The position numbers and the translations under genes are program-made. From Bradyrhizobium sp. CCBAU 53421 (GTDB taxonomy: Bacteria; Pseudomonadota; Alphaproteobacteria; Rhizobiales; Xanthobacteraceae): 64,000 nt of DNA. Positions 18,329 through 27,670 of this stretch are shown here, piece after piece (positions within the stretch are counted from its first letter, which is position 1; each line of letters begins with the position of its first letter). The stretch is taken from NCBI RefSeq assembly GCF_015291625.1, contig NZ_CP030047.1, positions 7,068,001 to 7,132,000 on the forward strand, in the 5' to 3' direction. The notes under the pieces were generated by a model, which made no database searches, had not been told where the DNA came from, and worked only from the letters and a program-made list of their open reading frames with translations.

Positions 18329-20200
18329 TCAGGGTCTGATTTCTGCCTTGACGAGGTTTTCTTCGCTCTCGTCATAAAGCGTATCGATTAGTGATCGATA
18401 CCTCTCCATGATCTGCTTCCGACGCTTCTTCCGAGTCGGCGTCATCGTGCCGTTCTCGGGAGAAAGCTCTTCCGGCAATATCCGGAACGCCTTGATCTGC
18501 TCGGCCCTGGCGAGCCTGCCATTCGCCTTGCCGATCTCTGCTTCGATCATCCGCACCACGATTTCGGAGTTCGCCAGTTCCGAGTACCGATCGATCCGAA
18601 GACCGTGCGATCTGGCCCAATCCATCGTCGCGGTCGCGTTCACCTCGATCAGCGCGGTGAGGTACTTCTTTCCTTCACCAAGCACAGCCGCCTCAGAGAT
18701 AAACGGGCTGCGCCTGAGCTCGTTTTCGATCTGCGTCGGGCTGATGGATTTTCCATTGGAAGTGTTGATGATCTCCTTTTTTCGATCGACCAGCCTGAAG
18801 AGGCCGGTCGAATCGACATCCACGATGTCCCCGGTGTAGAGCCAGCCATCGCGCAGAGCGGATTTGGTCTCTTCCGGCTTATTCCAGTAACCGACAAAGA
18901 GTCCGGGTCCCCTGACAATCATTTCCCCGTCTTCGAGAACAGCGGTCTCCCAAGCCGGATCCCGCAGAGGTACGCCCACGGTGCCGGCTTCCGGCCATTC
19001 CGCCATCTGCACTAAGTTGGCGCCAACCAGCTCTGTCTGTCCGTAACATTCCTTCAGCTGCAATCCCCATAGCTGCCACAGCGACATCAGCTCGGGAGGC
19101 ATCGCCGCGGACGAGGTGTATGTAACCGTGAGTTCCTCGAACCCGACCTCACAAAGCAGCGGACGGAAAACCTGTTGCTGGCACACGGCAAAGAGGCCGG
19201 AGATGAACGGTTCCGGCACGCCTCCGGCCTGACGATCATCAAGGGCCTTGCGGGCGATGGTCATCGCGAACTGATAGTCCTGCTTCTGCTTCTCGGACCC
19301 GGAGTGAACCTTGCTGAGGATCTGGGTAGCATACCGCTGGAAGAACCGCGGCGGAGCCATGAAGTAGGTCGGCCTCACTTCCTTGACCGTTTGAGCGAAC
19401 TCTGCGCTGTTCTCGCCGAAATACGGCACCAGGCGGATGAGCAGAGGCAGTGTCGTTGCCTGTGCGCGTGCCACCGTGTGTGACATCGGCAGGTGCACGA
19501 CGACACGGTGGACATCGGAGCGCAACTTCGACGTGAACAGGGTTACGCTGTGCGCGCCGGCGAGCAGCGACAGGTGGGTCAGCATCGCTCCCTTCGGAAA
19601 TCCCGTCGTTCCGGACGTGTACCCGATGCTGGTCAGGTCGCTCGCCTTTGCTTTCGCGACCTGCTCCTGCAGCAAGATGTCGGCGTCAACCGATGTTTCG
19701 CTCCAGAAATCACGAAGAGAGACGACGTTCGCCGGCCCGCCTGCCTTTTTCCAAGCGGGATCGAGCACAATGATTTTTTTCAGCTGGTCAGCATGGCCCG
19801 ATGCAAGGACGGTACCGAGTTGAAGTTCACTCCCGACGAACATGAACGACGTTCCGGAGTCGCCGAGATAATAGCCGACCTCCTCCGCCGATGAGGTGAA
19901 GTAGACGCCGACCATGATGCCGCCGGCACAAATGATCGCCATGTCCGCAAGAAGCCATTCCTGGGACACATCCCCCATGATCGCCGCGCGATCGCCGCGT
20001 TCGAATCCAGCCTTTTGCAGAGTAGCCGCCAACTTGGCCACCAGGTCCGAATACTGCTTCCAGGTCGTGGCGATCCACTCACCGCAACGTTTTTGCCTGA
20101 ACGCGATCTCGTCAGAAAGCTCCACCCTCCGCTGGCTCAGGAGCTGCGGAATGGTCACGTCGGCGAGTTGGGCGCCTGACGCAAAACCCTCGGCGCTCAC
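18329..20200 (-). CDS. AMP-forming acyl-CoA ligase (long-chain type)
   Basis: A large adenylate-forming ligase (623 residues from this start) that activates a carboxylic acid to its CoA thioester. The P-loop-like motif YTSGTTGFPKGA lies at about residue 200, ECYGQTE near 400, and GWLYTGDIVDVDSTGLFRLVDRKKEII in the C-terminal third. The start is a GTG at 20200 with GGAG upstream, immediately after the stop of the upstream hydratase gene; an ATG at 20251 inside that gene is an alternative. The long insert and overall length resemble FadD15-type ligases. In this operon it would feed acids to the enoyl-CoA hydratases. Confidence 0.87.
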   Translation of the reverse strand: MSAEGFASGAQLADVTIPQLLSQRRVELSDEIAFRQKRCGEWIATTWKQYSDLVAKLAATLQKAGFERGDRAAIMGDVSQEWLLADMAIICAGGIMVGVYFTSSAEEVGYYLGDSGTSFMFVGSELQLGTVLASGHADQLKKIIVLDPAWKKAGGPANVVSLRDFWSETSVDADILLQEQVAKAKASDLTSIGYTSGTTGFPKGAMLTHLSLLAGAHSVTLFTSKLRSDVHRVVVHLPMSHTVARAQATTLPLLIRLVPYFGENSAEFAQTVKEVRPTYFMAPPRFFQRYATQILSKVHSGSEKQKQDYQFAMTIARKALDDRQAGGVPEPFISGLFAVCQQQVFRPLLCEVGFEELTVTYTSSAAMPPELMSLWQLWGLQLKECYGQTELVGANLVQMAEWPEAGTVGVPLRDPAWETAVLEDGEMIVRGPGLFVGYWNKPEETKSALRDGWLYTGDIVDVDSTGLFRLVDRKKEIINTSNGKSISPTQIENELRRSPFISEAAVLGEGKKYLTALIEVNATATMDWARSHGLRIDRYSELANSEIVVRMIEAEIGKANGRLARAEQIKAFRILPEELSPENGTMTPTRKKRRKQIMERYRSLIDTLYDESEENLVKAEIRP

Positions 20201-20201
20201 C

Positions 20202-20981
20202 TCAACGCTCCGCGAAGCGCTTGCGCTTTTCAGCGAAGGCGGCCACTGCATCGCGCCGGTCGGGCGCGGCGAAGGTGATCGTCTCGAGGGCGGTCGAGGT
20301 GTCCAGGAGCAGATGCGCGTACTGCTTGATGATCTTGTTCACGCAATACTTGGTCCAGATGATTGATTCTCTTGGGCCGCTCGCGAGCATCTCTGCGTAC
20401 TCGATTGCAGCATCCTTGACGTCCCTGTTCGAAATAACCTCGTTGATCATGCCGATGGACGCGGCCTTTTCGGCGGAGATGAAGTCACCGGTCATGAGGT
20501 AGTGCTTCGCACGGACGGGCCCCATCAACAGTGGCCACATCACCGCGCCGCCATCGCCCGCGACCACGCCTGCGGTAACATGCGTGTCGGCAAACCTCGC
20601 GGCCGGGCTCGCGAATATGACGTCGCAGAACAAGGCGAGGGTTGCCCCGAGACCGACCGCGACGCCGTTGACCGCGGCGATGATCGGCGCCTCGACTTCC
20701 AGCATGTTCCGGATCAGATGGCGTCCGCCCCGGGTCGGCGACGGGATCGGACTTTTGTCGAGCGTTTTCTGATCGCCGCCTGAACAGAACCCCCGTCCCG
20801 CCCCCGTCAGAACGATCGCGCGCACTGCCTTGTCCTCGTCCAGCTCGACGAAGACCCGCTCGAGCTCGCTGTGCATATCCCAATTGATCGCATTGAGGAT
20901 CTCCGGCCGGTTCATCGTGACGATGGCGGCACCGCTCGGCCGCTTCTCGACGATCAGATATTTGTAGTTCTGCTTCGACAT
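20202..20981 (-). CDS. enoyl-CoA hydratase/isomerase family protein
   Basis: A 259-residue crotonase-fold protein. Oxyanion-hole segments are GAGRGFCSGGD at about 61-71 and AAVNGVAVGLGATLALFCDVIFAS at about 103-126. The second catalytic glutamate region reads VAGDGGAVMWPLL where classical hydratases have a GxxPDxG-type loop, so hydratase, isomerase or ring-cleaving hydrolase activity cannot be separated. GGAAG precedes the ATG. It lies between the flavin monooxygenase and the CoA ligase and is followed with almost no gap by the ligase. Confidence 0.85.
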   Translation of the reverse strand: MSKQNYKYLIVEKRPSGAAIVTMNRPEILNAINWDMHSELERVFVELDEDKAVRAIVLTGAGRGFCSGGDQKTLDKSPIPSPTRGGRHLIRNMLEVEAPIIAAVNGVAVGLGATLALFCDVIFASPAARFADTHVTAGVVAGDGGAVMWPLLMGPVRAKHYLMTGDFISAEKAASIGMINEVISNRDVKDAAIEYAEMLASGPRESIIWTKYCVNKIIKQYAHLLLDTSTALETITFAAPDRRDAVAAFAEKRKRFAER

Positions 20982-21008
20982 GGCTATCTTCCGTTGGTTC
21001 CGGTTGGC

Positions 21009-22154
21009 TTACTTTTGCGGTCGCATGGCGCGGATCTGTCCGAGAATATCTTCCGTAGGCCGGACGACATTGTTTCTGTCGTTGAAGTGGGGGATCACAT
21101 AGCGGCCACACATGTCGATCGCTTCCATGATTTTCTCGTGATTGACGGAGTCGAGATGAAGAAGCACCTCGTCGACGCCCATCGCCTGGAACTTCTCGAT
21201 CTGACGAATGACGGTGTCCGGGCTTCCACAGACTGTTGTCGCGGAGTGGTTGAGCAAGTAGTCCCAGTCCTTTCCCGCGCGCTCCATGGCTGGCACGCTC
21301 TCGCTCATATACGCATAGTCGTCGGCGAGCTTCGCCAGACGGGGATAGGCGTCCGTTGAAATCCTCGCATAGTGCATGAGGGGCTCGGCGTAATCGTCCT
21401 TCGCTTTCTGATCGGTTGGCCCGATGCCGAAGAAAAGCGGAATGCCGATGCGCGGCCGATCGAGCGGACCTTGCTCGTCACGCTTCCAGCCGCGACGGTA
21501 TGTGTTTAGAAGCTTTTCCTGGACCTCCCATCCCTGGTAGATGCAGTTGCTCATGACGGCGAGGCCTTCGGATCCGGCCCAGCTGTGGCTCCGCTCGCTG
21601 GTTGCAGCGATGCCGATCACCGGATGCGGCTTCTGCATCGGCTTGGGCACCAGCATCCGCGGCGGGATCTGATAGTACTTGCCCTCGAAAGTGAAGATAT
21701 CTGCGCGCATCGATTTCTTCAGGAGCGCGATACCTTCTTCCATCTGAGCGAGAGTTTCGCTCGGGTCAACGTTGAAGGCGCGCATGGCAATCGTCGTGTT
21801 GGCCCGGCCGGCGTAGAATTCCATGCGGCCATGCGAAAGGATGTCGGTTACTGCCAATCGCTCTGCCGATCGCAAGGCATGATTGATCTTCTGGGGCATC
21901 AGCGTCACCGCTGACCTCAGCTTCACGCGCGAAGTAACAGCTGCCAGGTACCCGTAGACGACCTCCGGCGCGGAGCTCGAGATGCCGCCGAGTGCAACGT
22001 GTTGCTCGGAAAGCGCGACGCAGTCGAATCCGACCTTTTCCGCCAGACGCACCTCGTCCACGAGTTCATGGAGTCGGCGGGCATAGCTCTGCCCGACCTG
22101 GGTTTCTTGCTCCGACCAAAACCCGAACGTAAGTGCCATCTTCTGGATCCTCAT
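21009..22154 (-). CDS. luciferase-like (LLM class) flavin-dependent monooxygenase
   Basis: A 381-residue TIM-barrel flavin monooxygenase of the bacterial luciferase superfamily. Typical segments are VGFDCVALSEQHV at about residues 42-54, VKLRSAVTLMPQKINHALRSAERLAVTDILSHGRMEFYAGR, and HPVIGIAATSERSHSWAG. Such enzymes use reduced FMN from a separate reductase to oxygenate alkanes, ketones or N-heterocycles (for example RutA on uracil, PyrA on pyridine). A flavin reductase gene lies about 5.5 kb upstream on the same strand. The start at 22154 has a poor binding site; ATG 22139 preceded by GAGGATCC is an alternative. Substrate unknown. Confidence 0.85.
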   Translation of the reverse strand: MRIQKMALTFGFWSEQETQVGQSYARRLHELVDEVRLAEKVGFDCVALSEQHVALGGISSSAPEVVYGYLAAVTSRVKLRSAVTLMPQKINHALRSAERLAVTDILSHGRMEFYAGRANTTIAMRAFNVDPSETLAQMEEGIALLKKSMRADIFTFEGKYYQIPPRMLVPKPMQKPHPVIGIAATSERSHSWAGSEGLAVMSNCIYQGWEVQEKLLNTYRRGWKRDEQGPLDRPRIGIPLFFGIGPTDQKAKDDYAEPLMHYARISTDAYPRLAKLADDYAYMSESVPAMERAGKDWDYLLNHSATTVCGSPDTVIRQIEKFQAMGVDEVLLHLDSVNHEKIMEAIDMCGRYVIPHFNDRNNVVRPTEDILGQIRAMRPQK

Positions 22155-22340
22155 GGAGTGTCAAGATGGCGAAGCATTTCATGGACGCGGCAACATTTTT
22201 GTTCGAATGCGCCCCGCAGTTACATGACTTTCCAAATTTTGTGCTGTGAGCAGTCGACGCCTGCCGCTTTCGCAGCCAACGCCGCTGAACGTGGCGCGAC
22301 AATCATTCTCGGCGTTCATCCGCGGAGGAGCACGAGAGAT

Positions 22341-23120
22341 TCAGGCAGCGTTACGGCTTCCAAACGAGACAGCCAGAAGATCTGCTATCGCCTCGAGACA
22401 TCGCTCGCCGATCCGGGCCGTTGAGCCAAACGGGTTGCCGATGATGCCGTTGGCGGTGACGGACTTGATGCCGTTTCTCCACATTGCCTGAAGCTGCTCC
22501 TCGGATAGCGCACCGAGATGCCCGACGTCGAACCGATCGAGCCGAACGCTATCGGGGCGGAGCAACATCATGAGCGAGGTCTCCGCGATATCGGCATGTC
22601 CTCCAACCGCATTCGGGTCACCACCCGCTTGCTCGACGGCTCTTCGCCATCTCTCGATCCAGGCGACTGCATCGCAATACGCGTCGATCTCGACGTCTAC
22701 CGGAACGGCGCTCCTCAGCCGGGGAAGCATGTCCCGAAGCGCGGGAAAATTCCCGATGTGCCCCGAGAACAGCAGAATTCGCCTGAAGCCGTGCCTCGCA
22801 AGACTTGTGCAATAGTCCAGGCAGATCGACTCGAACGTCTTCGGACTAATGGATATGGTCCCCGGGAAGACCAGATGATGGGCTGAACAGCCGACCTTGA
22901 TGGTGGGAGCGATCAGGGTGCGTCCCAGATGCCGCGCCAGCCTTGCCGCGATGGCGTCTGCATGATCCGCATCCATGCAGAGCGGAAGGTGCGGTCCATG
23001 TTGCTCCACAGCTCCGCAGGGTATCAGGACGGTAGATGCCCCCGCAGCAAGGGCGGCCGATACCTGTTCGAAGCTCATCAGTTCAAGACGGAGCTCGTCA
23101 GGCAATGCCGGTGCGGTCAT
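22341..23120 (-). CDS. creatininase-family metal-dependent hydrolase
   Basis: A 259-residue creatininase-fold protein, a family of cyclic-amide and related hydrolases. Metal-binding residues appear in IPCGAVEQHGPHLPLCMDAD (Glu, His, Asp, about residues 34-53). Two family motifs are altered: SGHGGN reads SGHIGN and the usual HAGExETS reads HADIAETS. The ATG directly abuts the stop of the upstream hydratase gene, implying coupling. In a catabolic operon with a flavin monooxygenase it could hydrolyse a lactam or amide formed by ring oxidation; this is inference. Creatinine itself is unlikely, since no creatinase or sarcosine genes are near. Confidence 0.82.
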   Translation of the reverse strand: MTAPALPDELRLELMSFEQVSAALAAGASTVLIPCGAVEQHGPHLPLCMDADHADAIAARLARHLGRTLIAPTIKVGCSAHHLVFPGTISISPKTFESICLDYCTSLARHGFRRILLFSGHIGNFPALRDMLPRLRSAVPVDVEIDAYCDAVAWIERWRRAVEQAGGDPNAVGGHADIAETSLMMLLRPDSVRLDRFDVGHLGALSEEQLQAMWRNGIKSVTANGIIGNPFGSTARIGERCLEAIADLLAVSFGSRNAA

Positions 23121-23888
23121 TCAGGCTTCCCTTGGCTGCTTCGACAGGAAGCGCGACCGCGCCTGTGCCGAACTATCGTCTACCAGATAGGCCGCGAGAT
23201 CCTCGATCGTCACCGCCTCGAGCGAAGCATCGTCCATTTGGCCCGTCAGGTTCAGCGAACGCTTGATCGCCGTAAACAGCTTGCGCTCCTTTCCACGAAG
23301 ATACCTGCATACCTCCCCGGCCCTCACCATCACTTCCGCGGTGCTTGCAATCTCGTTGATCGCCCCAATTTGGCGTGCCCTTTGGGCGTCGATCAAGTCG
23401 CCCCAGTAGAGCAATGCCTGCGCCTCACGAAGCCCAAGCTTCTGAACTGCCTTCCGGATTCCCTTGGCTGCAGGCAACAGGCCGTGATTGATTTCCGGGA
23501 AGCCGACCTTGCATTCATGGTTCGCTACGACGTAGTCGGCGTGAAGAAGAAACTCCAAAGCCCCGCCGACGGCGTATCCACGCACGGCACATACGAAGGG
23601 CCCGGGGTATCTCTCCATCTCGCAAAGAAGCGCGTGGAAGCTCCTCATCCGAGGCCGGGATATCTCGATGCCGGCGACCTCCTTTATGTCTCCGCCAGCG
23701 CTGAAGAAGCGCTCGCCCTGGCCGGTCAGGACAATGCCCGGCGGCGACACCTCACGAGACAGTGCGCCAAACGTGTCCAGCAGCCGGCCAACAAGCGCGT
23801 TATTCAATGCATTCGCCGGCGGCCTGTTCATGGTCATCGTGACCACATCGCCGTCGCGTTCGATTAGAAGGGCGTCATCGGCTTCCAT
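23121..23888 (-). CDS. enoyl-CoA hydratase/isomerase family protein
   Basis: A 255-residue crotonase-fold protein, the second in the operon and only distantly similar to the other. Segments GQGERFFSAGGDIKEVAG (about 54-71) and CAVRGYAVGGALEFLLHADYVVAN (about 99-122) form the oxyanion hole; VGFPEINHGLLPAAKG carries the glutamate of hydratases (PEI), so true hydratase activity is plausible here. An AAGG site precedes the ATG. It opens the metabolic part of the operon after livF and abuts the creatininase gene. Confidence 0.87.
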   Translation of the reverse strand: MEADDALLIERDGDVVTMTMNRPPANALNNALVGRLLDTFGALSREVSPPGIVLTGQGERFFSAGGDIKEVAGIEISRPRMRSFHALLCEMERYPGPFVCAVRGYAVGGALEFLLHADYVVANHECKVGFPEINHGLLPAAKGIRKAVQKLGLREAQALLYWGDLIDAQRARQIGAINEIASTAEVMVRAGEVCRYLRGKERKLFTAIKRSLNLTGQMDDASLEAVTIEDLAAYLVDDSSAQARSRFLSKQPREA

Positions 23889-24052
23889 AGAAATACCTTA
23901 AGCCAGGTTTTCCGGAATTGATTGCGGTACACCCTTTCCCTGACGCCGCTGCTCGACACATATAGTCGTGCCGGGGCTATTTCGCGGCATCTTCTGCTGC
24001 GATCTCTCGGCCGCCCTTTCGGATGACGGGCTAGTCCCGCCATTCAGGACAG

Positions 24053-24772
24053 TTACAATCCAAGATAAGCGCGCTGAATCTCGGAATTGTTCAGCAACTC
24101 GTCGCTGGATCCGTGGAGCACGATTGAGCCGTTCTCCAGGACGTAGCCGCGATCGGCCAACGCAAGCGATTTCGCCACATTCTGCTCTACCAGCAGTACC
24201 GTGGCTCCCTGCTCGTGCAGGGACTTCACCACACCAAACATGACGTCCGTCAGGGCGGGCGACAACCCGATGGAAGGCTCGTCAAACATGACGACCTCGG
24301 GCTTTGACATGATTGCACGGCCGATAGCCAGCATCTGCTGCTCACCGCCCGATAGCGTACCGGCCAACTGCCCCCGGCGCTCCCGAAGTTTCTCAAACAA
24401 TTGATAAACGAACTCGAGCGTTTCGAACTGCCGGGCCTTCGCGCGCTTCAGCGTCCCTCCGAGGAGCAGGTTTTCTTCCACAGAAAGACTTCCGAATATC
24501 TGCCGACCTTCCGCGACCTGCGCAATGCCGCGCTCGCAGACCTCCCAAGGCGGCATCCCGGTGATATCAACACCGTTCATTTTGATGACACCACTCGAAG
24601 ACCGAACGATGCCCGAGATTGATCTGATGAGTGAGGTCTTCCCTGCGCCGTTCGCGCCTACGACGCAGATTAATTCGCCTTTGTGGATCTGCAGGGAGAC
24701 GCCGTTCAAAGCGCACGATCCATCGTACGCGACACAAAGTCCATCGATCGTCAGAAGCGCGCCATCAAGCAT
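24053..24772 (-). CDS. livF: branched-chain amino acid-type ABC transporter ATPase (LivF)
   Basis: A 239-residue ABC ATPase. Walker A GANGAGKTSL is at about 38-47, the signature LSGGEQQ at about 136-142, Walker B VVMFDEPSIGLSP, and the switch histidine region LLVEQN. GIAQVAEGRQIFGSLSVEENL is diagnostic of LivF rather than LivG. The ATG at 24772 overlaps the end of livG by eight bases; longer upstream frames are shadows. With LivG, LivH and LivM it forms the inner-membrane importer. Liv-type systems in degradation operons usually carry aromatic or amide substrates rather than amino acids. Confidence 0.92.
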   Translation of the reverse strand: MLDGALLTIDGLCVAYDGSCALNGVSLQIHKGELICVVGANGAGKTSLIRSISGIVRSSSGVIKMNGVDITGMPPWEVCERGIAQVAEGRQIFGSLSVEENLLLGGTLKRAKARQFETLEFVYQLFEKLRERRGQLAGTLSGGEQQMLAIGRAIMSKPEVVMFDEPSIGLSPALTDVMFGVVKSLHEQGATVLLVEQNVAKSLALADRGYVLENGSIVLHGSSDELLNNSEIQRAYLGL

Positions 24773-25490
24773 GAAAGCCTGCCCCCAAATAGCTCTCGAG
24801 GACCCTCGGGTCTGCAACCACCTCTCCTGGAGTTCCTTCTGCGATCTTGGCGCCGTGATGCAGCACCACCACACGCGAGGCCACTTCCATCACGATCCGC
24901 ATGACGTGCTCGACAAGAAGGATCGTCAATCCACCTTCGGCAAGCTTCTGCAGTACGCCTACAATACCAGCAGCTTCAGTCGGTCGCAGACCCGCCATAA
25001 CCTCGTCAAGCAACAGCAATTTGGGCCGGGTCGATAACGCCTTGGCCGTCTCCAGCATTTTCCGGTCCGGTAGCGTCAATTGATCCGTCCTCGCATGGGC
25101 CTTGGCGGCCAGACCAACGCTTTCAAGAGACTCGTACGCCTTCGATCTGGCCTCGCTTACGTTTCTGGTCCAACTGAAGGCTCCGATCATGGCATTCTCA
25201 AGCACCGACATCTCACGCATCGGCCGCACGATCTGAAATGTTCGCGCGATACCCATCCTGCAAACAGTCTCGGGTGGCGAATTGTCGATCTGGCGGCCTT
25301 CGAACAGCACCCGGCCGCTGGTCGGCTTCAGGGCACCAGCGACCAGGTTGAAACATGTCGTCTTTCCCGCTCCATTTGGTCCAATCAGCGCTGTGATCCG
25401 CCCCGCTCGAAGTGAGAAGCTTACATCCTTCACCGCGACCAAGCCTCCGAACGATCGGGACAGGTTCTCGACCTCAAGCAAGGTTGTCAT
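24765..25490 (-). CDS. livG: branched-chain amino acid-type ABC transporter ATPase (LivG)
   Basis: A 241-residue ABC ATPase. Walker A GPNGAGKTTCFN, then GIARTFQIVRPMREMSVLENAMIG, which identifies LivG, and Walker B LLLLDEVMAGLRPTE. The usual signature LSGGQ is degenerate, reading LTLPDRKMLETAKAL, the form found in many LivG proteins (LPLGxxRxLExARAL). The ATG at 25490 overlaps the livM stop by four bases. Confidence 0.92.
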   Translation of the reverse strand: MTTLLEVENLSRSFGGLVAVKDVSFSLRAGRITALIGPNGAGKTTCFNLVAGALKPTSGRVLFEGRQIDNSPPETVCRMGIARTFQIVRPMREMSVLENAMIGAFSWTRNVSEARSKAYESLESVGLAAKAHARTDQLTLPDRKMLETAKALSTRPKLLLLDEVMAGLRPTEAAGIVGVLQKLAEGGLTILLVEHVMRIVMEVASRVVVLHHGAKIAEGTPGEVVADPRVLESYLGAGFHA

Positions 25491-26521
25491 TCTTCGACCT
25501 TTCGGGACTGCCACAGCCATGCCGTGGGTGGCGCCTGGATAGCTTTGGAAAGGCGCACAATCGCCGGCCAGATGCCGTCTGGCAGGAACCAGACGACCGA
25601 GATCAGGACAACACCGTAGGTAATATTGTTCAGTCCCGGGATCCGAAGACTGTCGCCGAGCGCGCTCATCAAGTGATTGAGCGGAATCGCGGCGAGCGAC
25701 CCGACCAGCGGACCGAACGTAGTCCCCAGCCCTCCGACCACGGGCCCTATCAGGACGTCTACCGATAGCCCCATCCCCATGATGGAGTCCGGGAATATCG
25801 ACCCTTGCACGAGTGCCAGAACGCCACCGCCCGCGGCGGCCGTTGCAGCCGATAGCGAGATCACGAGAATCTTGTGCTGGAAGGTCCGGACGCCGAGCGC
25901 GCGTGCGGCCGATTCGTCGTCGCGCATCGCCCGCCATACGTATCCGAGGTAAGATCGTGAAATAAATTCGGTTCCGATTATTCCCAACGCCGCCAGTGCA
26001 AGCGCGACGAAGTAGTAGAAGCGGGCATCGCCGCGAAGCATGGAGATCTCAATCCCGCCTGTTGGCGCAGGAAAGAACAATCCCTGCATTGCGCCCACGA
26101 ACTCCCAGCCACTGAACATGATCCTGGCGAACTCGGCGGCGGCAATCGTAAGCAGCGCGAAATAGATACCGCGAACCTCGAACCGGAAGCTCAACCAGGC
26201 GATCGACGCGCCAACGGATCCGGCGAGGATCATTCCGGTCAAGAGCCCGACCCATGGCGAAATGCCGTACTTAACGTAGAGGACACCGACGGAATAGGCT
26301 CCCAGCCCGACAAAAAGGGCGTGACCGATCGATAGCTGCCCGCCGATGCCAAGCATCAAGTTCCAGGACTGTCCGAGGAAGGTGAACAACAATACGATCG
26401 TCATCAGCGAGATGACGTACGGGTTTGCCAGCACCCCGACTAATCCCAGGACAGCGAAGACCGCTATCCCGGCAAGCCACCGTGTCCTTTCCAGTCCACG
26501 GTCAAATTTCTTTTGCACCAA
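25487..26521 (-). CDS. livM: branched-chain amino acid-type ABC permease (LivM)
   Basis: A 344-residue integral membrane permease with about ten hydrophobic segments. GIGGQLSIGHALFVGLGAYSVG and MRDDESAARALGVRTFQHKILVISLSA, the latter containing the coupling loop that contacts the ATPases, are characteristic of LivM. It overlaps livH by 20 bases and livG by four, so translation is coupled along the transporter genes. Confidence 0.92.
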   Translation of the reverse strand: MVQKKFDRGLERTRWLAGIAVFAVLGLVGVLANPYVISLMTIVLLFTFLGQSWNLMLGIGGQLSIGHALFVGLGAYSVGVLYVKYGISPWVGLLTGMILAGSVGASIAWLSFRFEVRGIYFALLTIAAAEFARIMFSGWEFVGAMQGLFFPAPTGGIEISMLRGDARFYYFVALALAALGIIGTEFISRSYLGYVWRAMRDDESAARALGVRTFQHKILVISLSAATAAAGGGVLALVQGSIFPDSIMGMGLSVDVLIGPVVGGLGTTFGPLVGSLAAIPLNHLMSALGDSLRIPGLNNITYGVVLISVVWFLPDGIWPAIVRLSKAIQAPPTAWLWQSRKVEE

Positions 26522-27371
26522 AAAACCCCCTCGGACGGAAAACCAGGATGATGATCAGGAGCGCGTAAGGAAGCGCCGTCTTCATCGAAGGCGTGAACAT
26601 CAACGCCGCGATTGCCTCGGCGACGCCGATCACCAGGCCTCCGAGGAGTGCTCCACCAAAGCTGCCGAGCCCGCCCACGATGACCGTCACGAAAGCAAGG
26701 AGAGTGAAATCCACGGCGAGATATGGTTGAGCGTCGAAGAGGGGAGATATCAGGGCGCCGGCGACCCCTGCGCAAGCTGCCCCGATGCCAAAGGTGACCG
26801 CATAGACTCTTGGAATGTTCAGTCCAACGATGAGGCCGCCCAAACGATTGTCCGCCGCCGCCCGCAGCGAGCGGCCGAACGAGGAGAACTTCAGATACGC
26901 TCCAAGCAGAGCTATAAGCAGCCCGGCGGTCGCTGCCGCCTGCACTCTCGCCAGGTCGAGCGTCACAAAGCCGAGAGATACGGTCTGAAACGACAGCTGC
27001 GAGGCAGTTGGACGCGGATCCGGCCCGAACGCCACCAACAGGGTTCCGCTAAAGAGCAACGACAAGCCGATGAAAACAATGAATTGATAGTGATGCGGCC
27101 GGTTCACGAACCGCTTTACGATCAGCGTTTCCAACAGATATCCGAAGACGAACATCACGACCGCAGCGATTGCTGCCGCCACGATGATTGGGACGTTCCA
27201 CAGCCGAACCGTCCAGTAGCCGATGTAGACACCGAACACGACCATCTCGCCGTGCGCAAAATTTACGACGCGCATGACGCCAAATATGATGGTCAGGCCC
27301 AACGCGACGAGGCCGTAAACGAGACCGAGCAGAATGCCGCTCGCAAGAACATTGAGCCAGAGCGAGAGCAT
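26502..27371 (-). CDS. livH: branched-chain amino acid-type ABC permease (LivH)
   Basis: A 289-residue permease with about eight membrane segments. ASGILLGLVYGLVALGLTIIFGVMRVVNFAHGEM, here split at residues 9-42, is the hallmark N-terminus of LivH. The coupling region SLRAAADNRLGGLIVGLNIPRVY follows at about 185-207. The ATG at 27371 matches this family start; the frame extends upstream without sense. It is the first gene of the transporter-catabolic operon, 300 bases after the flavin reductase gene. Confidence 0.92.
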   Translation of the reverse strand: MLSLWLNVLASGILLGLVYGLVALGLTIIFGVMRVVNFAHGEMVVFGVYIGYWTVRLWNVPIIVAAAIAAVVMFVFGYLLETLIVKRFVNRPHHYQFIVFIGLSLLFSGTLLVAFGPDPRPTASQLSFQTVSLGFVTLDLARVQAAATAGLLIALLGAYLKFSSFGRSLRAAADNRLGGLIVGLNIPRVYAVTFGIGAACAGVAGALISPLFDAQPYLAVDFTLLAFVTVIVGGLGSFGGALLGGLVIGVAEAIAALMFTPSMKTALPYALLIIILVFRPRGFFGAKEI

Positions 27372-27670
27372 CAGCAAGCACTGACTGGCGCGAGCGAATG
27401 CCGGGGGCTGGACACCGTAACATCCGGGCAAGCCGCTATCCGCGGCTGGCCGCGCTCGGGCGGGATCGCGACCGCTCCGGCGTTGAATTCCCACCCGATC
27501 TGGTCAGCGAACATGGTCCCCCGCATTGGTATTTCTCCTGTGTTTGTGACAGATATCCTCTTGGCCGCCGGACGCTATGACCTGAGCCTTTGCTTCGCAT
27601 TCTCGGTCGATGTCCGGGCGCTATTCTCACTGAATGCGACACTCATTCGGCAGCCCATGCGCTGGACCTT
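27372..27670. other. intergenic region upstream of livH
   Basis: About 300 bases between the flavin reductase and livH. Short frames on both strands lack recognisable products. A small stem AGCCGC/GCGGCT occurs near 27432-27447. It probably holds the promoter of the livH operon, but I cannot point to convincing boxes. Confidence 0.4.
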
